A stretch of DNA of 64,000 bases from positions 2,728,001 through 2,792,000 of the forward strand of contig NZ_CP017186.1 in assembly GCF_001729745.1 (NCBI RefSeq). Direction: 5' to 3'. Source of the stretch: Enterobacter hormaechei subsp. hoffmannii (GTDB taxonomy: Bacteria; Pseudomonadota; Gammaproteobacteria; Enterobacterales; Enterobacteriaceae). Made by a program: the position numbers and the translations under genes. Below the pieces are notes generated by a model, which was not told the DNA's origin, made no database searches, and was given only the letters and a program-made list of their open reading frames with translations. How positions within the stretch are numbered: position 1 is the first letter of the stretch; each line of letters starts with the position of its first letter. Shown here one piece after another: positions 39,982 through 50,977 of this stretch.

Positions 39982-41193
39982 TCACACTGCAACAACTGCT
40001 GATGACCGACAGCGACCCGTCCGGCGGCACGCTGACCGGAAAAGGCGCTGAGGGCGCGCAAGATTTTCTCTCTCTGCTGGCGGGCGCGCTGACCGAGACC
40101 ACCGGCAAAGGCAAAGATGCTCCGCTGACGCTGGCCGATCTGAAAGCGGCGGGAAGCAAGCTGTCGACAGCGGCACAGGAAAAAAAACGGTGATACCACG
40201 CTCCAGGCCAAAATCGCCGAGCTGCTCTCCCGCCAGGAGACCCTGACTGATGAAGATACCGCCGTCTCCCTGCAAAGCCTCGTCTCCGGTCTGAAACCCG
40301 CAGCGAATACGGATGCGCTGAAGGCGCTGACCCGGACGGACGCGAAAGCAAACAGCGAGACCACGACTGAAGAAGAGGAGCTGGCCGGGTTAAGCGCGCT
40401 GATGGCGATGTTGCCGCACCAGCAGACTACCACCCCAATGGCGACGCAGCCAGCAAGCACCGGGGAGGTCGCCCCTCGTGCCGCCCTCCCCTCTGCGCTA
40501 GCCCAGACGGACAACGGCCAGCATCAGCCGCTTAGCCATGCGTTAACGGGTCAGGAAAAAACGTCGGTTCAGGACAGCGACACGTCGCTGCCCGCCACGG
40601 CAGCCGTTACGCCAGCTGTTGCCGCCGTCGCGGAGAAGCAGGACGTAGTGAGCACGGCGTCGTCTGCCGCCAGCCCAACCGCGACGCTGGCCCCGATCGT
40701 TAGTCACCTGGCAACCCCCCAGTCTGCCGCTACCGTTGCGACCGCGCCGGTGTTAAGCCAGCCGCTGGGCACGCACGAATGGCAGCAGAATCTAAGCCAG
40801 CACATCACCCTGTTCACCAGACAGGGCCAACAGACCGCAGAGCTACGCCTGCACCCGGAAGATCTGGGTCAGGTGCAAATTTCGCTTAAGCTGGATGACA
40901 ACCAGGCGCAGTTGCAGATGGTTTCGCCCCACAGCCACGTTCGTGCGGCGCTGGAAGCGGCCCTGCCGATCCTGCGCACGCAGCTTGCGGAAAACGGCAT
41001 TCAGCTTTCCCAAAGCAGCGTCAGCAGCGAAGGCTTTGCCGGGCAGCAGCAATCTTCATCCGGGCAACAACAGCACGCTTCGCGTTCAGGCCAGCATGGC
41101 GGGTTTAGCGAGGAGAGCGAAGAGTTATTGCCAACCCCTGCCGCCCTGCAATCCGCCGCGCGCGGCAGCCGTGCCGTAGACATCTTTGCCTAA
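39978..41193 (+). pseudogene. fliK: Hook-length control protein FliK, split by a frameshift in an A8 tract
   Basis: The first 71 codons ([22 protein letters not shown]-like ADLK block) run in one frame and end CAG GAA AAA AAA CGG TGA at 40191-40193. From 40189 the frame one base later is open without a stop to 41193 and contains the Pro/Thr/Ala-rich hinge and the FliK_C domain (HEWQQNLSQHITLFTRQGQQ, AELRLHPEDLGQVQISL). The break is an A8 run at 40180-40187. With seven A the gene would read 404 residues straight through, close to Salmonella FliK (405). FliK measures the hook and tells FlhB to switch to filament export. As written, no full-length product is made unless slippage removes one A. 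Confidence 0.88.
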
Positions 41194-41207
41194 ACGCCAG
41201 AGGTAAC

Positions 41208-41262
41208 GTGATTATCCCCGTCTTTTCCACGCTTTGACCTAAGCCGGACACGGGATAATCAC
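41208..41262. repeat. 11-bp inverted repeat in the fliK-fliL gap
   Basis: GTGATTATCCC (41208-41218) and GGGATAATCAC (41252-41262) are perfect complements 33 bp apart. TATTAA (about 41265-41270) just beyond could be a fliL -10. The dyad could be an mRNA hairpin or an operator of the fliL class II promoter. Confidence 0.55.
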
Positions 41263-41299
41263 CGTATTAAGCTGTACCGAAACAGGAAGCTCGTATCAG

Positions 41300-41770
41300 A
41301 TGACAGACTCCGCTATCACCAAAAAAAGCAAGCGTTCCATCTGGATCCCGCTGCTGGTGTTGATTACCCTCGCGGCCTGCGCCACCGCAGGCTACAGTTA
41401 CTGGCGTATGCAGCAGGAACCCTCCAGCGCAGCCGCCAAAGCTGAAGCGCCGCCTCCACCGGCGCCGGTCTTCTACCCGCTGGATACGTTCACCGTGAAC
41501 CTCGGCGATGCGGATCGCGTGCTTTACGTGGGCATTACGCTGCGTCTGAAAGATGAAGCGACCCGTGCACGTCTGAACGACTACCTGCCAGAAGTGCGTA
41601 GCCGTCTGCTGTTGCTGTTTTCTCGTCAGGATGCCTCCGCGCTCGCCACCGATGTGGGCAAGCAAAAGCTGGTCGATGCGATCAAACAGACGCTGGCGAC
41701 CCCGCTGGTCAACGGCCAACCTAAGCAGGAAGTCACTGACGTTCTGTATACAGCCTTCATTCTGCGGTAA
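41300..41770 (+). CDS. fliL: Flagellar basal body-associated protein FliL
   Basis: A 156-residue single-pass membrane protein: a basic N-terminus, a helix at about 14-34 ([20 protein letters not shown]), a Pro-rich linker and a periplasmic stomatin-like domain. It surrounds stator units and supports torque. It starts the fliLMNOPQR operon. Confidence 0.95.
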   Translation: MTDSAITKKSKRSIWIPLLVLITLAACATAGYSYWRMQQEPSSAAAKAEAPPPPAPVFYPLDTFTVNLGDADRVLYVGITLRLKDEATRARLNDYLPEVRSRLLLLFSRQDASALATDVGKQKLVDAIKQTLATPLVNGQPKQEVTDVLYTAFILR

Positions 41771-41774
41771 CGAC

Positions 41775-42779
41775 ATGGGCGACAGTATTCTTTCTCAGGC
41801 AGAAATCGATGCGCTGCTCAATGGCGACAGCGATAAGAGTGACGATCCGAAGCCGGGTCTGACCGGCGACGATAATATTCGTCCCTACGATCCCAATACC
41901 CAGCGTCGCGTGGTGCGCGAGCGTTTACAGGCGCTGGAGATCATCAACGAACGTTTCGCACGTCAGTTCCGAATGGGGCTGTTTAACCTGCTGCGTCGTA
42001 GCCCGGATATCACCGTCGGTGCGATCCGCATTCAGCCGTATCATGAGTTTGCCCGCAACCTGCCGGTGCCAACCAACCTTAACCTGATCCATCTGAAACC
42101 GTTGCGCGGTACCGGCCTGGTGGTGTTCTCGCCAAGCCTGGTATTCATCGCAGTGGACAACCTGTTCGGTGGCGATGGCCGTTTCCCGACCAAAGTGGAA
42201 GGCCGCGAGTTTACCCATACCGAACAGCGCGTTATCAACCGCATGCTGAAGCTGGCGCTGGAATCCTACAGCGACGCGTGGAAAGCGATTAACCCGCTGG
42301 AAGTGGAGTACGTGCGTTCCGAGATGCAGGTGAAGTTTACCAACATCACCACCTCACCGAATGACATCGTGGTGAACACCCCGTTCCACGTCGAGATCGG
42401 CAACCTGACGGGCGAGTTCAACATCTGCCTGCCGTTCAGCATGATTGAACCGCTGCGCGAACTGCTGGTGAACCCGCCGCTGGAGAACTCACGCCATGAA
42501 GATCAGAACTGGCGTGAGAACCTGGTGCGCCAGGTTCAGCACTCGCAGCTGGAGCTGGTGGCTAACTTTGCCGACATCTCCATGCGGTTATCGCAGATCC
42601 TGAAATTACAACCCGGCGACGTTTTGCCGATAGATAAACCCGACCGCATTATTGCCCATGTGGATGGCGTACCCGTGCTGACAAGCCAGTACGGCACAAT
42701 TAACGGCCAGTATGCGTTACGCGTTGAGCACTTGATCAACCCGATTTTGAATTCGCTGAATGAGGAACAGCCCAAATGA
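41775..42779 (+). CDS. fliM: Flagellar motor switch protein FliM
   Basis: A 334-residue C-ring protein. The N-terminal ILSQAEIDALLNGD binds CheY-P. The middle domain (CheC-like) and a SpoA domain at about 250-325 follow. ATG 41775 lies 4 nt after the fliL stop; the upstream frame is inside fliL. It overlaps fliN by 4 bp. Confidence 0.97.
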   Translation: MGDSILSQAEIDALLNGDSDKSDDPKPGLTGDDNIRPYDPNTQRRVVRERLQALEIINERFARQFRMGLFNLLRRSPDITVGAIRIQPYHEFARNLPVPTNLNLIHLKPLRGTGLVVFSPSLVFIAVDNLFGGDGRFPTKVEGREFTHTEQRVINRMLKLALESYSDAWKAINPLEVEYVRSEMQVKFTNITTSPNDIVVNTPFHVEIGNLTGEFNICLPFSMIEPLRELLVNPPLENSRHEDQNWRENLVRQVQHSQLELVANFADISMRLSQILKLQPGDVLPIDKPDRIIAHVDGVPVLTSQYGTINGQYALRVEHLINPILNSLNEEQPK

Positions 42780-43189
42780 GTGACATGAACAATCCGTCCG
42801 ATGAAAACAGCGGAGCACTGGACGATCTGTGGGCTGACGCGTTAAACGAGCAAAAAACGACGCCGACGAAAAGCGCGGCAGACGCGGTCTTCCAGCAGTT
42901 AGGCGGCGGCGACGTCAGCGGGACGTTACAGGACATCGACCTGATTATGGACATTCCGGTCAAGCTGACCGTTGAGCTGGGCCGCACCCGCATGACTATT
43001 AAAGAGCTGCTGCGCCTGACGCAGGGTTCCGTGGTGGCGCTTGACGGTTTAGCGGGTGAGCCACTGGATATTCTGATCAACGGCTACCTGATTGCACAGG
43101 GCGAAGTAGTGGTGGTGGCCGATAAATACGGCGTACGTATCACCGACATCATTACCCCTTCCGAACGTATGCGTCGCCTGAGCCGTTAA
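42776..43189 (+). CDS. fliN: Flagellar motor switch protein FliN
   Basis: A 137-residue SpoA protein. The C-terminal ~80 residues (DIPVKLTVELGRTRMTIKEL, GEVVVVADKYGVRITDI) are the conserved fold, with a variable acidic N-terminus. It builds the lower C ring with FliM and docks FliH. Confidence 0.97.
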   Translation: MSDMNNPSDENSGALDDLWADALNEQKTTPTKSAADAVFQQLGGGDVSGTLQDIDLIMDIPVKLTVELGRTRMTIKELLRLTQGSVVALDGLAGEPLDILINGYLIAQGEVVVVADKYGVRITDIITPSERMRRLSR

Positions 43190-43191
43190 GT

Positions 43192-43566
43192 ATGAAAACC
43201 CAGGCAACACTGTCCGCGCCCTCCGCCGTACCCGGCTCCCCGCTGCTTCAGGTGAGCGGCGCGCTGTTCGGTATTATTGCCTTTATCCTTATCGCCGCCT
43301 GGCTGGCAAAGCGTTTCGGGCTGGCGGGGAAAACGGCCGGCACGCGCGGACTGAAGGTCAGCGCCAGCACCACACTCGGGCCACGCGAGCGCGTGGTCAT
43401 TGTGGAAGTGGAAGATGCGCGACTGGTGCTGGGCGTGACTGCCTCCAGCATTAACGTTCTTCACACGCTGCCCCCTTCGCCTGTCACGGTGGAGGCTAAC
43501 GCCCAGGCCCCTGCGGATTTTCAGTCCGTTATGAAGAGTTTGCTCAAGCGTTCCGGGAGATCCTGA
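43192..43566 (+). CDS. fliO: Flagellar export protein FliO
   Basis: A 124-residue single-pass membrane protein, helix at about 22-40, with a cytosolic beta-rich domain ([21 protein letters not shown]). It is a scaffold for assembly of the FliP ring. It overlaps fliP by 1 bp. Confidence 0.94.
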   Translation: MKTQATLSAPSAVPGSPLLQVSGALFGIIAFILIAAWLAKRFGLAGKTAGTRGLKVSASTTLGPRERVVIVEVEDARLVLGVTASSINVLHTLPPSPVTVEANAQAPADFQSVMKSLLKRSGRS

Positions 43567-44303
43567 TGCGCCGTTTGTTATTGCTTACGCTGGCAGGTCT
43601 GGGCCTGTTCGCACCTTCTGTGTATGCGCAGCTGCCGGGGCTGGTTTCCACGCCGCTGGCGAACGGGGGACAAAGCTGGTCCCTCTCCGTGCAGACGCTG
43701 GTGTTCATCACCTCGCTGACCTTTATCCCGGCGATCCTGCTGATGATGACCAGTTTCACCCGCATCATCATTGTGTTTGGTCTGCTGCGAAATGCGCTCG
43801 GCACGCCGTCCGCGCCGCCCAATCAGGTGCTGCTGGGTTTAGCCCTGTTCCTGACCTTTTTCATTATGTCGCCGGTGATCGACAAGATTTACACCGAGGC
43901 GTACCAGCCGTTCAGCGAAGATAAAATTTCCATGCAGGTTGCCCTGGAAAAGGGGGCTCAGCCATTACGTGAATTTATGCTTCGCCAAACGCGCGAAGCG
44001 GATTTGGCCCTGTTTGCCCGTCTCGCTAACACGGGCGAGTTACAGGGACCGGAAGCGGTGCCGATGCGCATTCTGCTGCCAGCGTATGTGACCAGTGAGC
44101 TGAAAACGGCGTTCCAGATTGGCTTCACCATTTTCATTCCGTTCCTGATTATTGACCTGGTGATCGCCAGCGTCCTGATGGCGCTCGGGATGATGATGGT
44201 CCCGCCCGCAACCATTGCCCTGCCCTTTAAGATCATGCTGTTCGTGCTGGTCGACGGCTGGCAGCTGCTGGTCAGCTCGCTGGCGCAGAGTTTCTACAGT
44301 TGA
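43566..44303 (+). CDS. fliP: Flagellar export gate protein FliP
   Basis: A 245-residue protein with a cleavable signal peptide (about 1-21, LFAPSVYA) and four membrane helices. The family block [19 protein letters not shown] is near 60, and [15 protein letters not shown] near 205-220. Five copies form the export gate core with FliQ and FliR. Confidence 0.97.
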   Translation: MRRLLLLTLAGLGLFAPSVYAQLPGLVSTPLANGGQSWSLSVQTLVFITSLTFIPAILLMMTSFTRIIIVFGLLRNALGTPSAPPNQVLLGLALFLTFFIMSPVIDKIYTEAYQPFSEDKISMQVALEKGAQPLREFMLRQTREADLALFARLANTGELQGPEAVPMRILLPAYVTSELKTAFQIGFTIFIPFLIIDLVIASVLMALGMMMVPPATIALPFKIMLFVLVDGWQLLVSSLAQSFYS

Positions 44304-44313
44304 GGAACGCGCA

Positions 44314-44583
44314 ATGACGCCTGAGTCGGTCATGATGATGGGCACGGAAGCGATGAAAGTCGCGATTGCCGTCGCCGCGCCCCTGCTTCTGGTTGCGCTG
44401 GTAACCGGTCTGATTATCAGTATTCTTCAGGCCGCCACGCAGATTAACGAAATGACCCTGTCGTTCATCCCGAAGATCATCGCCGTCTTCGTGGCGATTA
44501 TCGTTGCCGGGCCCTGGATGCTCAATTTGCTGCTGGACTACATGCGCAACCTGTTCACCAATCTGCCTTACATCATCGGCTGA
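44314..44583 (+). CDS. fliQ: Flagellar export gate protein FliQ
   Basis: An 89-residue protein of two long helices (MTPESVMMMGTEAMKVA, then FIPKIIAVFVAIIVAGPWML). It starts 10 nt after fliP; the in-frame codons upstream of 44314 lie inside fliP. Confidence 0.97.
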   Translation: MTPESVMMMGTEAMKVAIAVAAPLLLVALVTGLIISILQAATQINEMTLSFIPKIIAVFVAIIVAGPWMLNLLLDYMRNLFTNLPYIIG

Positions 44584-44589
44584 CGGACG

Positions 44590-45375
44590 ATGCTGCAATT
44601 CACCAGCGATCAGTTTGTTCAGTGGCTCGGGATCTATTTCTGGCCGATGCTGCGCATCATGGCGCTGATCTCCACCGCCCCCATACTCAGTGAAAAGTCG
44701 GTGCCTAAACGCATCAAAATTGGGTTGGGCATGGTTATCACCATTATCGTTGCCCCTTCCCTGCCGGCGGTGGATATTCCGATTTTTTCCCCGAATGCGA
44801 TCTGGATTGCCCTGCAACAGGTGATGATTGGCGTGGCGGTCGGATTTACGATGCAGCTCGCCTTCGCCGCGGTACGAACGGCGGGCGAACTGATCGGTTT
44901 GCAGATGGGTCTGTCTTTCGCGACGTTCGTTGACCCGGGCAGCCATCTGAATATGCCCGTGCTGGCGCGTATTATCGACCTGCTGGCGATGCTGTTGTTT
45001 CTCTCGTTCAACGGCCACCTGTGGCTCATCTCTATGCTGGTGGACACCTTCCACACGCTGCCGATTGGCGACAACCCGGTGAACAGTAACGCTTTTCTGG
45101 CGCTGGTGCGGGCTGCCGGGCTGATCTTCCTCAACGGGCTGATGCTGGCGCTGCCTGTCATAACCCTGTTGCTCACCGTTAACCTCGCATTGGGTTTACT
45201 CAACCGAATGGCCCCGCAGCTGTCGGTATTCGTCATCGGCTTTCCGGTGACGTTGACGGTTGGCCTTTTATTAATGTCATTATTGATGCCACTTATCGCC
45301 CCCTTCTGCGAGCATTTATTCAGCGAGATATTCAATCTCTTAGCGGATATTGTCAGCGAACTTCCACGCAAATAA
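44590..45375 (+). CDS. fliR: Flagellar export gate protein FliR
   Basis: A 261-residue polytopic protein, the single copy that closes the FliP5FliQ4FliR1 gate. The blocks [18 protein letters not shown] and [11 protein letters not shown] are conserved. It is the last gene of the fliLMNOPQR operon and has the same length as E. coli FliR. Confidence 0.96.
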   Translation: MLQFTSDQFVQWLGIYFWPMLRIMALISTAPILSEKSVPKRIKIGLGMVITIIVAPSLPAVDIPIFSPNAIWIALQQVMIGVAVGFTMQLAFAAVRTAGELIGLQMGLSFATFVDPGSHLNMPVLARIIDLLAMLLFLSFNGHLWLISMLVDTFHTLPIGDNPVNSNAFLALVRAAGLIFLNGLMLALPVITLLLTVNLALGLLNRMAPQLSVFVIGFPVTLTVGLLLMSLLMPLIAPFCEHLFSEIFNLLADIVSELPRK

Positions 45376-45506
45376 TAACCCGCAGTGTTTGCAATGTCTT
45401 TCTGAGGATATTCCTAAAAATAATCTTGAAAAACATCTACCAGGATATATCTGACGCGGTTTAAATGTTTCTAACCACCTCACAATACTTAATATTTACT
45501 TTACTT

Positions 45507-45520
45507 TAAGATGATTCCTG
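45507..45520 (+). promoter_or_regulatory. Putative RcsAB box upstream of rcsA
   Basis: TAAGATGATTCCTG fits the RcsAB box pattern (TAAGA-N4-TCCTA-like) and lies about 150 bp before rcsA, where autoactivation by RcsA-RcsB is known in E. coli and Klebsiella. The fliR-rcsA gap (45376-45672) is otherwise AT-rich with no gene. Confidence 0.6.
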
Positions 45521-45672
45521 GCAAATTATACGTAACTTTACGGGATAGTGAGTTCGCCTGAAAGTCTTTGTCATGCTCACAGGTTTTATTAGATTTTTTC
45601 CATCCCGTATGGCTGTTTATGAGCTCTCAGGCAGGTGGTGAATTATCGTTACGCATTGAGTGAGGGTATGCC

Positions 45673-46296
45673 ATGTCAACGATCATTATGGATTTATGCA
45701 GCTACACCCGGCTAGGGTTAACCGGGTACTTAGCAAGCAGAGGGGTAAGAAAGAGAGACATCAACGATGCACACACCGTTGAAGAACTCGCAGCCGCTTG
45801 TGAGACTCACAAGCCCGGCGTGGTGTTTATTAATGAGGACTGTTTCATTCACGACCCCGCTAACAGTCAGCACATTAAGCAGATCATTAATCAGCATCCC
45901 AGAACCCTGTTTATTGTTTTTATGGCCATCGCCAATATTCATTTCGATGAGTATTTGTTGGTGCGTAAAAACTTATTAATCAGTTCGAAATCGATTAAAC
46001 CAGAGTCGCTTGATGACATTCTGGGCGATTATTTGAATAAAGAAGTTAAGAATGTAGGGGCGGTTAACTTACCCACCCTATCATTAAGCAGAACTGAATC
46101 AAGTATGCTAAGAATGTGGATGGCTGGACAAGGGACAATTCAGATCTCAGACCAGATGAATATCAAGGCAAAAACAGTATCGTCACACAAAGGAAATATT
46201 AAAAGGAAAATTAAAACGCATAATAAGCAAGTGATATACCATGTCGTACGCCTGACAGATAATGTGACGAATGGGATTTTCGTTAATATGCGCTAA
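45673..46296 (+). CDS. rcsA: Capsule synthesis activator RcsA
   Basis: A 207-residue LuxR-family coactivator that acts with RcsB on colanic-acid and related capsule operons. The N-terminal region [20 protein letters not shown] is an unphosphorylated receiver-like domain. The C-terminal HTH contains [15 protein letters not shown] and [17 protein letters not shown]. It is short-lived through Lon, and H-NS silencing is relieved by DsrA, whose gene lies 650 bp downstream. Confidence 0.96.
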   Translation: MSTIIMDLCSYTRLGLTGYLASRGVRKRDINDAHTVEELAAACETHKPGVVFINEDCFIHDPANSQHIKQIINQHPRTLFIVFMAIANIHFDEYLLVRKNLLISSKSIKPESLDDILGDYLNKEVKNVGAVNLPTLSLSRTESSMLRMWMAGQGTIQISDQMNIKAKTVSSHKGNIKRKIKTHNKQVIYHVVRLTDNVTNGIFVNMR

Positions 46297-46325
46297 TTTG
46301 CACGGCCATGTTGTACCCTACCTTG

Positions 46326-46349
46326 ATCTCTGGCCTGGCCAGAGATTTT
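46326..46349 (+). terminator. rcsA terminator
   Basis: ATCTCTGGCC and GGCCAGAGAT pair around one base and run into TTTT, 29 nt after the rcsA stop. Confidence 0.75.
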
Positions 46350-46394
46350 GCTTTTCAGCAGCCGGGCCGGGGAGAAGACGCCCCCGACGCCGAC

Positions 46395-46939
<545 letters not shown>

Positions 46940-46944
46940 GGCGA

Positions 46945-47034
46945 AAAAAATCCCGGTCATGGGGATGACCGGGATCAAACTTGCTTATGCAAGAAGCACT
47001 TGTAAATTCGTTACACCAGGAAATCTGATGCAGG
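46945..47034 (-). ncRNA. dsrA: DsrA small regulatory RNA
   Basis: On the minus strand the sequence CAGATTTCCTGGTGTAACG and the bases after it match E. coli DsrA over the whole stretch that pairs with the rpoS leader. A second stem (AAGTGCTTCTTGCATAAGCAAG) corresponds to the hns-pairing part. The terminator ATCCCGGTCAT-CCCC-ATGACCGGGAT with a T7 tail closes it. DsrA with Hfq opens rpoS translation and represses hns, which in turn relieves rcsA. The 5' end is placed by alignment (47032-47034). Confidence 0.94.
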
Positions 47035-47038
47035 TAAG

Positions 47039-47067
47039 ACATTATCCCCAACAGATTTCTCTTACAA
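47039..47067 (-). promoter_or_regulatory. dsrA promoter
   Basis: TTGTAA (47062-47067) and TAATGT (47039-47044) on the minus strand are 17 bp apart and place the start at about 47032-47034. E. coli dsrA is temperature sensitive through its -10 and spacer. Confidence 0.7.
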
Positions 47068-47235
47068 GCATATATTCTCTTAGCGAATATTATATTTTAT
47101 ACATGTGAATTTTGGTTATGAGTATAAACATGCGCCGCGTGTGGGTTTATCGGGATCGTTTCCACTTCAACGGGACATCAATGCTGAGTTTTTTTAAGAC
47201 TTTTCTTAGATGAACATCATTATTCAGGAGACGTT

Positions 47236-48036
47236 ATGCCTTCGCTAAAGGAGACTCTGCTCGTCTTTACCGATCTCGACGGTACGCTGCTGGATTTTCA
47301 CACTCTCGACTGGCAGCCTGCCGCTTCCTGGCTGAAGAGATTACAGGATGAACAGGTACCAGTCATTCTGTGCAGCAGCAAAACCGCGTCCGAAATGCGT
47401 GACATCCAGCAGGAACTTGGCCTTGGCGGGCTGCCCTACATTGCGGAAAACGGCGCGGTGATCCAGCCTGACGTACGGTGGGAAAACGCCGCACGGTTCA
47501 TCTCAGAAAAGAAGCATGACGATATCTGGCAGTTTATTGCCCGGGTACGCCAGAAGATGCATCTGAAATTCACCACCTTCGACGATGTGGATGAGCGCGT
47601 GGTCGCCGAATGGACCGGGCTAAGCCGTCCCCGTGCGGCGCTTGCACGTAAACACGAGGCTTCCGTGACGCTGATCTGGCGTGACAGTGATGAACAAATG
47701 AAACGCTTCGCAGCCGAACTGGCCCGGCAGGGGCTGAAGATCGTCCCGGGTGCTCGCTTCTGGCATATTCTGGACACGAGCTGTGGCAAAGACGTGGCGG
47801 TGCACTGGCTTGTGGAACAGTATCACCTGCACGACGGATTTGACCCGACAACGCTGGGCCTGGGCGACGGCCCCAATGATGCCCCTCTGCTGGACAGCGT
47901 AGCCTTCGCCGTGGTGGTGAAAGGCTTCAACCGGGAGGGGGTCAGCCTTAAGAACAACGATCCCACACGGGTTTATCGCACTCAGCACACCGGACCGGCC
48001 GGCTGGCGCGAGGGGCTTGATTACTTTTTAACGTGA
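47236..48036 (+). CDS. mpgP: Mannosyl-3-phosphoglycerate phosphatase-like HAD protein
   Basis: A 266-residue HAD hydrolase. [11 protein letters not shown] (residues 11-21) holds the nucleophile Asp and the acid-base Asp, and [12 protein letters not shown] near 215 is the last metal-binding motif of the Cof/MpgP type. It corresponds to E. coli YedP, named for mannosyl-3-phosphoglycerate phosphatase; the synthase partner is not present here, so the cell's true substrate is uncertain. Its 3' end overlaps the convergent dgcQ by 16 bp. Confidence 0.9.
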   Translation: MPSLKETLLVFTDLDGTLLDFHTLDWQPAASWLKRLQDEQVPVILCSSKTASEMRDIQQELGLGGLPYIAENGAVIQPDVRWENAARFISEKKHDDIWQFIARVRQKMHLKFTTFDDVDERVVAEWTGLSRPRAALARKHEASVTLIWRDSDEQMKRFAAELARQGLKIVPGARFWHILDTSCGKDVAVHWLVEQYHLHDGFDPTTLGLGDGPNDAPLLDSVAFAVVVKGFNREGVSLKNNDPTRVYRTQHTGPAGWREGLDYFLT

Positions 48037-49721
48037 TCCTGCCAGATGACCCGGTTACGCCCGCGCTGTTTCGCCTCATACAGACGCGCATCGGCGGTGG
48101 ATTGCAGATTTTCGAAGTGATAATTGCCCTTCTCCTGCGCGCCAGAGACGCCAAACGACGCGCTCACGCGCAGGGTAGTACTTTTCTTAATCAGGATCTC
48201 TTTGCTGTCGATACGCTCACGGATCTGCTCTGCAACTTCCGCTGCCTCTTCAAGCGTCATGCCGGGCAGCACTACACAGAACTCTTCGCCGCCGACGCGC
48301 CCAGCAATATCTTTAGTGCGCAGGGTACTGGCAATCAGCCCCGCAGCATGGGACAACACCTTATCACCCGCCTGGTGCCCGAACCGGTCATTAATACTCT
48401 TAAAGCAGTCAAGATCGATCTGGATGACAGAGAAAGGCAGCGCCTGCTGTTCACACTGCTTCGCCAGTATTTTCGCCCGCTCAAACAGCGCCCCACGATT
48501 ATTCAACCGGGTCAGAGGGTCGTGCCAGGCCTGCCATTGCAGCGAATTCTGCAACGAATACATATTACTGACCATGCGCCGGATCACCAGCCATGAGATG
48601 AGCAGCATCGCGGTGAACAGCGCCCAAAGCAATGCCAGCACAATACTGATGCTGCCGAAATCGCCGCGCACCCCTTCTTCCAGGGTGTGCACGCGCAGGA
48701 CGATGCCATCAAAGTGGTCGAGACGCTCCCAGCTGACAAAACGACTCCCCAGGCGAATGCCGCCTTCGGAATCCGATTCTATTGCGTGCGCTATCTGCGC
48801 TAGTTCGGGCGCGTCAAAATGATTAACGTCCGCAGCAGATGATCCACACGTCGCAAGCAGGGTGAGACGACTGTCATACAGCTGGTATTCCCCTTCCGGG
48901 TTATCGCCTACGGCCTCCACCAGCAGACGACGCAGGGTGGCAAAGGTGAAATCCATCGCCACCACGCCATACCAGACGTGATTGTAATAAACAGGCACAC
49001 TGGCGGTGATCAGCGGCTTTTTGCCCACAAAGGAGGAAGGAGGCGAGATAAACCAGCGCACGGCACGCGCACGGTTCTCACGCTCGGACTGTTGGGTAAA
49101 CCAGGGCTGAGTGACCAGATAGTAGTAACGCTGCACGATATCGCTGGCATTTTCCGGCGTATCCGTTTCCAGAAAGAATCCGGCGCGAGAGACATAAATC
49201 ACGCGCTCTTCGTTGCCGGAAGAACTGGATGCCAGACGCAATAAATACCCCACTTCAAGCGCGGCGGACAGTTCATTATCAAGAAACTCATCATCGCGAT
49301 TCAGAAGGGTGGTCTTTTCAACGAAGGCATCAGACACACCGTTGATCGGCAATGTGCGCTGTTTATCAACCTCAATTTGCCATGTGGGGGATGCGCGCAA
49401 ACGGGCAAAACGCTTTACCGCATCATGTAGCACGCCAAACGCCAGCGGCGTTTCCAGCGCATCACGCATGCTGTGGCGAAAAAACAGCATTTTATCGACG
49501 CTGAACTGGAGTTGTCTGTCCAGCGCACTGGCAACCGTTTCCAGATGGTTACGCTGACTGGAGATATAGACATCTTCCAGTACCACAACTTCGCGCCAGG
49601 TCAGGAGGGTGGAAAAGATCAGGACAACGATAAAACAGAGGTTAACAACCAAACGGGGATTGCTACGCTTATGCAGCCACTGCAAAAAAGATTGTTTTAC
49701 AACAAAGGTATTGTGCTGCAC
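48021..49721 (-). CDS. dgcQ: Diguanylate cyclase DgcQ (YedQ)
   Basis: A 566-residue membrane enzyme (E. coli DgcQ 564). A transmembrane helix lies at about 24-44, a periplasmic CHASE7-type sensor domain spans to about 345, and a second helix is at about 350-370. The cytosolic GGDEF domain has the active site GGEEF with an intact inhibitory RxxD five residues before it. It makes c-di-GMP and in E. coli promotes cellulose and lowers motility. GTG 49721 is chosen because AGGGAG lies 5 nt upstream and the next residues (QHNT) align with the E. coli N-terminus (QHET); ATG 49748 lacks a good ribosome site. Confidence 0.9.
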   Translation of the reverse strand: MQHNTFVVKQSFLQWLHKRSNPRLVVNLCFIVVLIFSTLLTWREVVVLEDVYISSQRNHLETVASALDRQLQFSVDKMLFFRHSMRDALETPLAFGVLHDAVKRFARLRASPTWQIEVDKQRTLPINGVSDAFVEKTTLLNRDDEFLDNELSAALEVGYLLRLASSSSGNEERVIYVSRAGFFLETDTPENASDIVQRYYYLVTQPWFTQQSERENRARAVRWFISPPSSFVGKKPLITASVPVYYNHVWYGVVAMDFTFATLRRLLVEAVGDNPEGEYQLYDSRLTLLATCGSSAADVNHFDAPELAQIAHAIESDSEGGIRLGSRFVSWERLDHFDGIVLRVHTLEEGVRGDFGSISIVLALLWALFTAMLLISWLVIRRMVSNMYSLQNSLQWQAWHDPLTRLNNRGALFERAKILAKQCEQQALPFSVIQIDLDCFKSINDRFGHQAGDKVLSHAAGLIASTLRTKDIAGRVGGEEFCVVLPGMTLEEAAEVAEQIRERIDSKEILIKKSTTLRVSASFGVSGAQEKGNYHFENLQSTADARLYEAKQRGRNRVIWQDHVKK

Positions 49722-49776
49722 ACGCACTCCCTGAGTGTCGCTCACCATCCGATATGATAAGTCTTCTGCCAGTAAA

Positions 49777-49799
49777 AACGCCCGGCAAGGCCGGGCGTT
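49777..49799 (-). terminator. yodC terminator
   Basis: AACGCCCGGC-CTT-GCCGGGCGTT followed by TTT on the minus strand, 7 nt after the yodC stop. Confidence 0.85.
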
Positions 49800-49805
49800 G
49801 TGTGA

Positions 49806-49988
49806 TTAAGCCTTATCGCGTTTTTGCCTTTTATCACCAGGCTGAAGCTCATCTTCACGAAAAGCCTCCCGCTTAATGCCGTATCCGTCATGCCACCGAC
49901 ACTCCACCATTCCACTGGAATAACCGGTGACAATCATGCATGGACCACCATTCTTTGGCTTAACTTCATCACTGACCAAAAAGACCAT
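49806..49988 (-). CDS. yodC: DUF2158 family protein YodC
   Basis: A 60-residue protein close to E. coli YodC (GGPCMIVTGYSSGMVECRWHDG). It is a small beta-rich fold with a charged C-terminal tail. The function is unknown. It is followed by its own terminator. Confidence 0.93.
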   Translation of the reverse strand: MVFLVSDEVKPKNGGPCMIVTGYSSGMVECRWHDGYGIKREAFREDELQPGDKRQKRDKA

Positions 49989-50065
49989 ACCTGCCTCCTG
50001 TATCAGGGTGAAACGTTTTCAATTTAGACGAGGAATGGTCTTTTTGCATCCGGGGTCAGCAAAAA

Positions 50066-50977
50066 TTAATGCGATTTTCCGCGTACTTTTTCTACCAGCT
50101 TGACCACTGCCACCACAATGACACCTACGATAAAGCCCAACACAAGGTTAAGCAGCGTCGGCAGAATGGCGGCGATCACCGAACCATGTCCCGACGCCAG
50201 ATGTTCAATTGCATGATGCAGCGAAGCAACGCCGTGCACGATAATACCGCCGCCGACCAGGAACATCGCCAGAGTTCCCACTATCGACAAACTTTTCATC
50301 AGCCACGGCGCCAGCACCAGCAGGCTTTTGCCGATAACGCGGGCAATGGCGCTGGATTTTTTTTCCAGCCAGAAGCCGATATCATCCAGCTTGACGATCA
50401 GACCGACCAGCCCATACACCCCAACCGTTACAAGAATGGCAATCAACGAAAGCACCATGACCTGATTCATCAGCGGTGCTTCGGATACGATCCCAAGCGT
50501 AATCGCCACAATCTCGGCCGAAAGGATGAAGTCAGTACGGATCGCACCTTTGACCTTATCGCGCTCGAACGTTTTTGGATCCTGCGCGGCCAGCGCTTCC
50601 AGACGCTGCTGGCGCATTTCCGGGGTGTCTTTCTCTTTGCGTGCGGCAAACATATGCAACACTTTTTCGGCACCCTCGAAGCACAGGAACGCCCCGCCAA
50701 TCATCAGCAATGGCGTAATGGCCCAGGGTATAAAGGCGCTAATGAGAAGCGCCAGCGGAACAAGGATCACCTTGTTAATAAAGGACCCTTTCGCTACGCC
50801 CCACACCACCGGCAGCTCACGGTTCGCCCGCACGCCGCTGACCTGCTGCGCGTTAAGTGACAAGTCATCCCCCAGTACCCCGGCGGTTTTTTTCGCTGCC
50901 AGTTTCCCCATGACTGAAATGTCATCCAGCAAGGTGGCGATATCGTCCAGTAATGTTAATAAGCTACTTCCTGCCAA
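50066..50977 (-). CDS. yedI: DUF808 inner-membrane protein YedI
   Basis: A 303-residue membrane protein with several helices and a soluble N-terminal part ([30 protein letters not shown], in part). TTG 50977 is chosen because AGGA lies 8 nt upstream and [10 protein letters not shown] aligns with the E. coli start MASSSLLTLL. The longer frame from 51025 has no ribosome site. The function is unknown. Confidence 0.88.
   Translation of the reverse strand: MAGSSLLTLLDDIATLLDDISVMGKLAAKKTAGVLGDDLSLNAQQVSGVRANRELPVVWGVAKGSFINKVILVPLALLISAFIPWAITPLLMIGGAFLCFEGAEKVLHMFAARKEKDTPEMRQQRLEALAAQDPKTFERDKVKGAIRTDFILSAEIVAITLGIVSEAPLMNQVMVLSLIAILVTVGVYGLVGLIVKLDDIGFWLEKKSSAIARVIGKSLLVLAPWLMKSLSIVGTLAMFLVGGGIIVHGVASLHHAIEHLASGHGSVIAAILPTLLNLVLGFIVGVIVVAVVKLVEKVRGKSH

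Noticed and set aside
40402-41193. The fliK tail as an independent gene starting at ATG 40402
   Set aside because: There is no ribosome site, the frame is open upstream to 40189, and the domain belongs to FliK.
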